Shown: piece by piece, positions 58,944 to 64,000 of the stretch
How the letters are laid out: every line of letters starts with the position of its first letter
How positions within the stretch are numbered: position 1 is the stretch's first letter
Assembly: GCA_022841545.1 (NCBI GenBank)
Contig: JALHRF010000001.1
Coordinates: 1-64,000 of the forward strand
Reading direction: 5' to 3'
DNA length: 64,000 nucleotides
Origin: Bauldia sp.
GTDB taxonomy: Bacteria; Pseudomonadota; Alphaproteobacteria; Rhizobiales; Kaistiaceae
The notes under the pieces: generated by a model
The model's database searches: none
What the model was told of the DNA's origin: nothing
What the model saw: the letters and a program-made list of their open reading frames with translations, nothing else
Made by a program: the position numbers and the translations under genes

Positions 58944-61721
58944 TCACGCATACCCAGGCCCATTCCTCGCGCTGAGCATGGCGACGATCCGCTTCTCGGC
59001 CTCGACGATGACGAGCAGGACGACGCCGACCGCGACGATCGCCAAACCGTCGGCGAGGGCAACCGGGCGAGTTTCGAACACTGCCTGCAAAGGCGGCAGA
59101 TAGGTAAAGGCGAATTGTGCGGGGACCACCACCGCTACGCCAATGAGGACGGCGCGCGTGCCGAAGACGCCCTGCCAGGTGAGCGAAGTACCGTGAACGT
59201 AGCGCACGCTGAACAGGTAGAAGATCTCCATGACGACGAGCGTGTTGACCGCCATCGTCCGGGCCGTCTCCAGCGGAAGGCCGCGGCTGGTCGCCCAGGC
59301 ATAGATGCCGAATGTCCCAGCGACCATCAGGGCGGACACGAAAAGAATGCGCCAAAGGAGCCGCCCCGAGAGGAGCGGATGCGAGGACGCTCGAGGTGGA
59401 CACAGCATCGTGTTTGGCTCAGTCGGCTCGAAGGCGAGGGTGAGGGCGAGTGCGACCGAGCTGAGCATGTTCACCCAGAGAATCTGGAGGGGCGTCACCG
59501 GGAGGGCCAGGCCGAGAAAGACCGCGAGCGCGATCACCATCGACTCGCCACCGTTGATCGGAAGCAAAAACGAGATGACTTTCCTCAGATTGTCATAAAC
59601 CGTCCTGCCCTCGCGCACCGCCGCAACGATCGATGCGAAGTTGTCGTCGGCGAGTACCATTTCGCTCGCTTCCTTGGCGGCCTCGGTGCCCTTGCCGCCC
59701 ATGGCGACGCCGACATCGGCGCGCTTCAGGGCCGGTGCGTCGTTCACGCCGTCCCCGGTCATCGCGATAACCGAGCCGTCCGCCTGCAGACTTTCTACGA
59801 GCCGCAGCTTGTTCTCGGGACTGGTGCGGGCGAACACCGACGACTCAAGGGCACTCTTCAGGAAAGCGTCATCCGCGAAGGCATCTAGCTCCTGGCCGGT
59901 CACGACCTTCGGGTCGTCGGCGATGCCGAGCTGGACGGCGATCGCGCGGGCGGTGGCGGCATGGTCGCCGGTGATCATTTTGACCCGAATGCCGGCCGCC
60001 TTGCATTCGGCGATGGCGATGATCGCCTCAGGGCGCGGCGGATCGATCAGACCCGCCAGGCCTAGCAGGGTGAGCCCATGCTCGACGTCTCCGGGCGCGA
60101 TCTGGCGGGTTCCGTCCGTCATCACCCGCCGCGCTAGCGCGATAACGCGCTGGCCGTTCGCCGCGAGTTGTTCGATCTGTCGGTGCCAGGCATCGGCGTC
60201 GAGCGGGCGCTCGCCGTCGAGCGTCGCGCCGCTGTCGCACATCGCGATGATGCGTTCCGGAGCGCCCTTGACGTACACCACCGGAGGCCGGCCGGCGCGG
60301 GCATGGAGCGTGGCCATGTAGCGGTGCCGCGAGTCGAACGGGATCTCGTCGAGACGCTCGAAGGCGCCACGAGCCGCGGCGGCATCGTGCCCCGCCTTCA
60401 GGGCAAGGGAGATCAGCGCCCCTTCCATGGGATCGCCATCGACGATCCAGTCGGCATCTGATTGCCGAAGTTGGGCGTCGTTGCAGAGAAGGGCTGCGAG
60501 TGACAACTCCTCGAACACTGGATCAGCAGCGGGATCGAGCGGCTCGCCCGCGTTGGTGCGGAAGTTGCCCTCCGGCTTGTAGCCGGCGCCCTCGACGGAG
60601 ATCGAACTGTCGGCCGTGACGAGGGCGCTCACCATCATCTCGTTGCGGGTAAGCGTGCCGGTCTTGTCCGAGCAGATGACCGATACCGAGCCCAGCGTCT
60701 CGACGGCGGGCAGCCGCCGGATGAGCGCGTTGCGGCTTGCCATGCGCTGGACGCCGACCGCGAGGGTGATGGTCATGACTGCGGGAAGCCCTTCAGGGAT
60801 CGCAGCAACCGCAAGCCCCACAACGACCATGAAAGCCTCGTCAGGGAGATAGGCTTGCACCAGAACGGCGTAGCCGAAGACGAGCACTGCGAGGCCGAGC
60901 ACGACGATGGTGACCTGTCGCGCGAACTGGTTCATCTGCCGGACCAGGGGGGTGGCAAGATGCTCCACCGCGCCAATCAGTGAACTGATGCGGCCAAGTT
61001 CAGTGGCTGCGCCAGTCGCCACGACGACGCCGGTTCCCTGGCCGGCAGCGACAAAGGTTCCGGAGAATGCCATCGGGAACCGGTCGCCCAGGGCGGCTGC
61101 TGTGGCGACTGCTCTTGCCGATTTGTCGACCGGGACGGACTCGCCGGTAAGGATGGCTTCGTCTACCCGGAGATTGCGCGACTTAATGAGCCTCAAGTCG
61201 GCCGGCACGCGGTCGCCGGCCTCGAGCAACACAATGTCGCCTCGGACGACCCTGTCGGCGGCGATACTCGCACGGTGGTCGCCCCGTATCACCGAGGCAT
61301 GAGGGTCGATCATCCTCGTGATCGCTTCCAGTGCCTTCTCCGCACGTCCCTCCTGCACGAAGCCGATGATGGTGTTGGCAAGGACCACCGCGAAGATCAC
61401 CAGCGCATCTGTCTCGTGGCCGATCGCTGCCGCAAGGATTCCAGCCGCCATCAGGACGCAGATGAGCAGATTGCGGAACTGCTGCAGGAAGCGGACGAGG
61501 GCGCTGCGATGCGCGCCCTGCGGCAGACGATTCGGACCGTAGCGCTCCAGGCGGCGCGCCGCCTCGTCCTCGGAGAGGCCGTGCCTATTCGTCTGCACGG
61601 CGTCGAGCGCAGCATCCGGTGTGAGGGCATGCCAGGGCTTGTCGGGTGGGGACGACAGGAGGTCGGCGGCCAGCATGTCGCGCTTCGCCGTCGACTTGGG
61701 CTCCGGTGTCGCGTCGTGCAT
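58944..61721 (-). CDS. P2-type cation-transporting ATPase
   Basis: This 925-residue protein begins at ATG 61721 (MHDATPEPKSTAKRDMLAAD) with AAGGAG nine bases before it. It has the actuator TGES (ILTGESVPVDK), the phosphorylation motif VICSDKTGTLTRNE at about residue 350, and MTGDGVNDAPALKRADVGVAM. The membrane motif AAIPEGLPAVMTITLA fits Ca2+/Na+ type P2 pumps rather than heavy-metal pumps. It likely exports cations during stress. Confidence 0.94.
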   Translation of the reverse strand: MHDATPEPKSTAKRDMLAADLLSSPPDKPWHALTPDAALDAVQTNRHGLSEDEAARRLERYGPNRLPQGAHRSALVRFLQQFRNLLICVLMAAGILAAAIGHETDALVIFAVVLANTIIGFVQEGRAEKALEAITRMIDPHASVIRGDHRASIAADRVVRGDIVLLEAGDRVPADLRLIKSRNLRVDEAILTGESVPVDKSARAVATAAALGDRFPMAFSGTFVAAGQGTGVVVATGAATELGRISSLIGAVEHLATPLVRQMNQFARQVTIVVLGLAVLVFGYAVLVQAYLPDEAFMVVVGLAVAAIPEGLPAVMTITLAVGVQRMASRNALIRRLPAVETLGSVSVICSDKTGTLTRNEMMVSALVTADSSISVEGAGYKPEGNFRTNAGEPLDPAADPVFEELSLAALLCNDAQLRQSDADWIVDGDPMEGALISLALKAGHDAAAARGAFERLDEIPFDSRHRYMATLHARAGRPPVVYVKGAPERIIAMCDSGATLDGERPLDADAWHRQIEQLAANGQRVIALARRVMTDGTRQIAPGDVEHGLTLLGLAGLIDPPRPEAIIAIAECKAAGIRVKMITGDHAATARAIAVQLGIADDPKVVTGQELDAFADDAFLKSALESSVFARTSPENKLRLVESLQADGSVIAMTGDGVNDAPALKRADVGVAMGGKGTEAAKEASEMVLADDNFASIVAAVREGRTVYDNLRKVISFLLPINGGESMVIALAVFLGLALPVTPLQILWVNMLSSVALALTLAFEPTEPNTMLCPPRASSHPLLSGRLLWRILFVSALMVAGTFGIYAWATSRGLPLETARTMAVNTLVVMEIFYLFSVRYVHGTSLTWQGVFGTRAVLIGVAVVVPAQFAFTYLPPLQAVFETRPVALADGLAIVAVGVVLLVIVEAEKRIVAMLSARNGPGYA

Positions 61722-61788
61722 GCCCTCTTGCTCCTTCAATGCGACTGCCGTCGTGACAATCGGCGCTGCTCAACGGCACGCAATCCGG

Positions 61789-62865
61789 TCATGGCGTGAT
61801 CGCCACCTTGAGGACGCCGTCGCGCTGGTTGGCGAAAAGGTCATAGGCCTTCTCGATCTCATTGAGTTTGAAGCGATGCGTCACGAGTGGCTGCGTGTCG
61901 AGGCGCTTCGCCGCGATGACCTCCATCAGCCGCCGCATGCGCTCTTTGCCTCCCGGACAGAGCGTGGTGACGATCGTGTGATCGCCGAGCCCGGCCAGGA
62001 AGGGACCGAGCGGGATCGTGAGGTCGCTCGAATAAACGCCGAGCGACGAAAGGGTTCCGCCTGGGCGCAGGACGCGGAGAGCTGCCTCGAACGTCTGCTG
62101 GCGGCCGAGCGCCTCGATCGCAACGTCGACCCCGCGGCCGTCGGTGAGGCGCAGGATTTCCTCGACCGGGTCAGTCTTGCTGAAGTCGATGACGTGGTCG
62201 GCGCCCATCCTGCGCGCAATCTCCATGCGCGCCGGGACGGCATCGACGCCGATGATCGTGGTCGCGCCCATCAGCCGTGCGCCGGCCGTCGCGCACAAGC
62301 CGATCGGTCCCTGTGCGAAGACCGCGACAGTGTCGCCGATCCTGACCTTGCCACTCTCGGCACCGGAGAAACCGGTCGACATGATATCGGGACACATCAG
62401 CACCTGCTCGTCGGTGAGCGCGTCCGGGATGGGGGCGAGGTTGGTCATGGCGTCGGGGACCAGGAGGTACTCCGCCTGCGCCCCGTCGATCGTATTGCCG
62501 AAGCGCCAGCCGCCCATCGGCTTGAAGCCGTGCCTGGTGCCGGCGCCGTCCTGTGAGAGACACCCGCAGAGGCACGCGGCGCTGTGGCCGCTCGGCGTGA
62601 TCGCACCGGCGATCACCCGCTGCCCCTCCCGGTAGCCGTCGACGGCAGACCCGAGTTTGGTGATCACCCCGACGGGTTCATGGCCGACCGTCAGGCCGCG
62701 CGCGACGGGGTACTCGCCCTTTAGAATATGGACGTCCGTGCCGCAGATCGTGGTGGTGGTGATGCGGATCAGTGCGTCAAGCGGGCCGACATCCGGGATT
62801 GGCTTCTCGTCGAGGACGATGCGGTTCGGTTCGACGAAAACGGCTGCCATCATCTTCTTTGCCAT
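61789..62865 (-). CDS. Zinc-type alcohol dehydrogenase (MDR family)
   Basis: This 358-residue protein starts MAKKMMAAVFVEPNRIVLDE with AAGGAGTAGCTTTC upstream. Catalytic zinc ligands are in TTTTICGTDVHILKGEYP and HEPVGVITKLG. The NAD(P)-binding fold has TVAVFAQGPIGLCATAGARL. The structural zinc lobe that usually has four cysteines reads ACLCGCLSQDGAG, so a standard structural site may be altered. Substrate unknown. It is six bases after a small helix-turn-helix gene. Confidence 0.9.
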   Translation of the reverse strand: MAKKMMAAVFVEPNRIVLDEKPIPDVGPLDALIRITTTTICGTDVHILKGEYPVARGLTVGHEPVGVITKLGSAVDGYREGQRVIAGAITPSGHSAACLCGCLSQDGAGTRHGFKPMGGWRFGNTIDGAQAEYLLVPDAMTNLAPIPDALTDEQVLMCPDIMSTGFSGAESGKVRIGDTVAVFAQGPIGLCATAGARLMGATTIIGVDAVPARMEIARRMGADHVIDFSKTDPVEEILRLTDGRGVDVAIEALGRQQTFEAALRVLRPGGTLSSLGVYSSDLTIPLGPFLAGLGDHTIVTTLCPGGKERMRRLMEVIAAKRLDTQPLVTHRFKLNEIEKAYDLFANQRDGVLKVAITP

Positions 62866-62870
62866 GAAAG

Positions 62871-63137
62871 CTACTCCTTGCTAGCCGGATCGGTGTCGGC
62901 CGCACGGGGACCCGTGCGATTCCCACGATCCGCGCCGTCCGCGGCAGGCGGCTCGTCTGGTGGACGATTGGCGTGGCGCTGCAGAAAGCTTTCAAGGTCC
63001 CGTGGCGCGATGCGCCATTCCCGTCCGACTTCGACGGCGCGCAGGTCGCCATGCTTGATCCAAGAGCGCACGGCCACATCGCCTACCTTGAGGAGGTCGG
63101 CGACATCCTTCACGGAAAGGAACTGCCGACTCAGCAT
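62871..63137 (-). CDS. Small helix-turn-helix (excisionase/MerR-like) protein
   Basis: This 88-residue protein starts MLSRQFLSVKDVADLLKVGD. The first 55 residues are a winged helix of the excisionase/MerR type (VAVRSWIKHGDLRAVEVGRE, WRIAPRDLESFLQRH); the C terminus is disordered and polar. It is upstream of and six bases from the dehydrogenase gene, so it may regulate it or share its promoter. It could also be a stand-alone DNA-binding protein. Confidence 0.83.
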   Translation of the reverse strand: MLSRQFLSVKDVADLLKVGDVAVRSWIKHGDLRAVEVGREWRIAPRDLESFLQRHANRPPDEPPAADGADRGNRTGPRAADTDPASKE

Positions 63138-63301
63138 TTGAGAGCTCCAGAGCAGCGATCATTGCGGTTGAGCCTAGCTGACCTTATCCGGCGCCGATTG
63201 ATCGAGATCAACGCAGGGCAGCGCTTATCGTCCAGCCTGTCGCTCGGCGGCCCGGTCTCGGCTCGATGCGTCAGGGCGCGGTTTTCGCGGGAGAAGCAGA
63301 G

Positions 63302-64000
63302 ATGAAGCGCATACTTGTCGCAACCGACTTCTCGACGCGTTCCGACCGCGCCCTGCGGCGGGGGATTCTGCTAGCGCGACAGTTCTCCGCCGCGATTGTC
63401 ATCGTTCACGTCGTCGATGACGACCAGCCAACGCGGCTTCGGGAAGCCGAGGTTCGCGAGTCGGCGGCACTGCTCGACGAGGTCGCAGCGACCATGCGCG
63501 AGATCGACCGCCTGTCGTGCGAGACGCGCCTGGTTCTCGGAGATCCGTTCCAGGCCATCGCGGACTCGGTCCACGCCACAAGCGCCGATCTGGTTGTAAT
63601 GGGGCCGCACCGGCGGCAGGCGCTCCGCGACGTCTTCATCGGCACCACGGTCGAGCGGGCGATCCGCATCAGCCCCCGGCCGGTGATCATGGCCAACGGC
63701 GTTCCTGCCGGGCGCTACGATCGCATTCTCGTCGCAACCGACCTTTCGGACAGCTCCGCAGCCGCGATCGTTGAAGCGCGTGGGCTCGGCATTCTCGACC
63801 ACACCGATACCATCGTGGTCCACGCCTTCGACTCGCCGGCGGTCAGCCTGATGATCCGTGCAGCGACAACGATGGAGCAGTTGAAGGACCACATTGCCGA
63901 GGCAGACGCGCGCGCCATGGCCGAACTCACGGAGTTTCTGCAAAGGATCGACGTGCAACCGCGCCGCCGGGTCACCCAGCTAATCGAGGTCTCGGCCGCG
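63302..64000 (+). CDS. Universal stress protein, cut by window end
   Basis: The frame opens at ATG 63302 (MKRILVATDFSTRSDRALRR) with GGGAGAAGCAGAG upstream and runs 233 codons off the right edge. The first USP domain has VVMGPHRRQALRDVFIGTTVE, the ATP-binding type signature, and the second begins YDRILVATDLSDSSAAAIVE. Two-domain proteins of about 280 residues are common, so little is probably missing. Confidence 0.9.
   Translation, partial: MKRILVATDFSTRSDRALRRGILLARQFSAAIVIVHVVDDDQPTRLREAEVRESAALLDEVAATMREIDRLSCETRLVLGDPFQAIADSVHATSADLVVMGPHRRQALRDVFIGTTVERAIRISPRPVIMANGVPAGRYDRILVATDLSDSSAAAIVEARGLGILDHTDTIVVHAFDSPAVSLMIRAATTMEQLKDHIAEADARAMAELTEFLQRIDVQPRRRVTQLIEVSAA

Overview
The window is GC-rich, has short intergenic spaces and many ATGA/TGATG gene overlaps, and its proteins look alphaproteobacterial. 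Examples are the DUF2924-recombinase cassette, DUF3489, DUF1476 and the style of the tail genes. It appears to be a bacterial chromosome carrying most of a large prophage (about 1 to 47.7 kb) followed by ordinary chromosome (about 47.8 to 64 kb). The organism cannot be named from sequence alone. No rRNA, tRNA or CRISPR array was seen.

Prophage, left to right. Positions 1-24251 are a minus-strand virion operon, read from right to left. It has a lambda-type head (TerS, TerL, gpW, portal, S49 protease with a nested scaffold, decoration protein, major capsid). This is followed by a P2-type contractile tail (gpV, gpW/gp25, gpJ, gpI, fibres, sheath, tube, E/E+E', tape measure, U, X, D). TerL is interrupted exactly in its Walker A motif by a 350-residue intein with LAGLIDADG-type endonuclease motifs. 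The tail operon keeps a TTTTTTG slippery heptamer for E/E'. A small secreted c-type cytochrome sits in inverted orientation inside the structural operon. Positions 24.3-28.7 kb hold two small plus-strand genes, a ParB-DNA methyltransferase, a lone GT1-type glycosyltransferase and a displaced tail gene Z. Positions 29.1-33.9 kb are a four-gene plus-strand cargo operon (outer-membrane-type protein, DUF3604/PHP-like protein, parvulin-like foldase, HupE/UreJ-like membrane protein) with no phage character.

Positions 33.9-45.2 kb are the minus-strand early/replication region: RuvC-like resolvase, RepA-like primase-helicase, PD-(D/E)XK nuclease, superfamily 2 helicase, probable ssDNA-binding protein, Sak4-like ATPase, sigma-like factor, XRE regulator and ImmA-type protease. 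Positions 45.3-47.7 kb are a translationally coupled plus-strand integration cassette ending in a large serine recombinase and a small partner. Immediately beyond it lies a truncated, frameshifted C-terminal piece of an NhaR-like LysR regulator, which probably marks the attachment site. The lysis genes and the other prophage end are not in the window.

Chromosomal part (48.3-64 kb). This is a stress and ion-homeostasis neighbourhood: a 2-phosphoglycerate-kinase-like P-loop protein, an OxyR-like regulator that lacks the redox cysteines, DUF533, SH3 and DUF1476 proteins, three universal stress proteins, TerC, a NaChBac-type voltage-gated channel, a Kef-type antiporter, a P2-type cation ATPase, a zinc-type alcohol dehydrogenase and a small helix-turn-helix protein. 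An IS110 transposase fragment and a duplicated gene leader show past rearrangement there.
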